Below, piece after piece: positions 63,831-64,000 of a DNA stretch of 64,000 bases; within the stretch, counting starts at the first letter, position 1; every line of letters begins with the position of its first letter. The translations under genes were made by a program, and so were the position numbers. The notes under the pieces were generated by a model that was not told the DNA's origin, did no database searches, and saw nothing but the letters and a program-made list of their open reading frames with translations. Source of the DNA: JAOAGA01 sp964540515 (GTDB lineage: Bacteria; CALINM01); the NCBI GenBank assembly GCA_964540515.1, contig CAZIMS010000007.1, positions 1-64,000 on the forward strand, in the 5' to 3' direction.

Positions 63831-64000
63831 TTGAAAAAATGTCTCATTGCAGATAATAATGAGTTTTACCTTGAGTTTTTCTCTGATATCCTAGTTAGTT
63901 ACGGATATTATGTTGATAAGGCCTGTGATGGTTTAATTGCATTGAATTATGCAAGGGAGAAAAAATACGACCTTTTTATATTTGATTATATAATGCCAAA
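63831..64000 (+). CDS. Response regulator receiver domain (3' part beyond window)
   Basis: I translated 56 residues from a TTG at 63831 with GGGTGG just upstream. They form the first half of a receiver domain: KKCLIADNNEFYLEFFSDI, then DGLIALNYAREKKYDLFIFD-YIMPK, with the phospho-acceptor Asp before YIMP. The acidic pair at the start reads ADNN, so it is partly degenerate. The rest of the gene and any output domain are beyond the window edge. Start codon is unusual but consistent with TTG use elsewhere here. Confidence 0.75.
   Translation, partial: MKKCLIADNNEFYLEFFSDILVSYGYYVDKACDGLIALNYAREKKYDLFIFDYIMP

Overview
The window is AT-rich chromosomal DNA from a Gram-negative, anaerobic or microaerophilic bacterium that can oxidise hydrogen. 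The reasons are a periplasmic membrane-bound [NiFe] hydrogenase, the anaerobic (early-cobalt) cobalamin route, a Wza/Wzz-type envelope polysaccharide system, and much two-component and cyclic-di-GMP signalling. Protein character and gene neighbourhoods resemble Deferribacterota or related deep lineages, but this is an inference from the sequence alone.

Layout. 1-4627 (minus): hydrogenase operon hyaA-hyaB-hyaC-hyaD-hypA-hypB, the last gene cut by the window edge. 4811-8890 (minus): rpsO, pnp, an M16 protease and dut. 9250-20978 (minus): zapB-like, zapA (split at a run of ten A), 6S RNA, rny, ymdB, tyrS, an MFS transporter, an M50 membrane protease, and a signalling set (small membrane protein, symporter/histidine-kinase fusion, REC-histidine kinase). 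21024-25120: an unrecognised 205-residue protein, a lone REP-type tyrosine transposase, tRNA-Phe, leuB and a holA-like gene. 25107-28667 (minus): PocR-GAF-GGDEF protein and a copper ATPase. 28787-47354 (minus): an exopolysaccharide/O-antigen locus with wza, wzz, wzx, a wzy-like polymerase, six glycosyltransferases, a sugar aminotransferase, an acyltransferase, a carbamoyltransferase, a methyltransferase and a secreted glycosidase-like protein. 47484-57178 (minus): cobalamin and cobalt-uptake operon under a cobalamin riboswitch with an intrinsic terminator. 57245-64000: a Memo-family gene, an FGE-like secreted protein, then ribF, a DUF2723 membrane protein, aroE and two response regulators, the last one cut off.

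How the parts fit. HyaABC pass electrons from H2 to the quinone pool; HypA, HypB and HyaD insert nickel and trim the large subunit. The cob operon couples cobalt import (CbiMNQO) to corrin ring synthesis and side-chain attachment, repressed by the cofactor through the riboswitch. The polysaccharide locus holds a nearly complete Wzx/Wzy-type pathway with tightly overlapping genes and a consensus-like promoter before wza. Points that most deserve a second look are the A10-interrupted zapA next to 6S RNA, the Asp in place of a proximal-cluster Cys in HyaA, the symporter-kinase signalling set, and the predicted leaderless 205-residue gene. I saw no CRISPR array, prophage, toxin-antitoxin or recognisable defence system.
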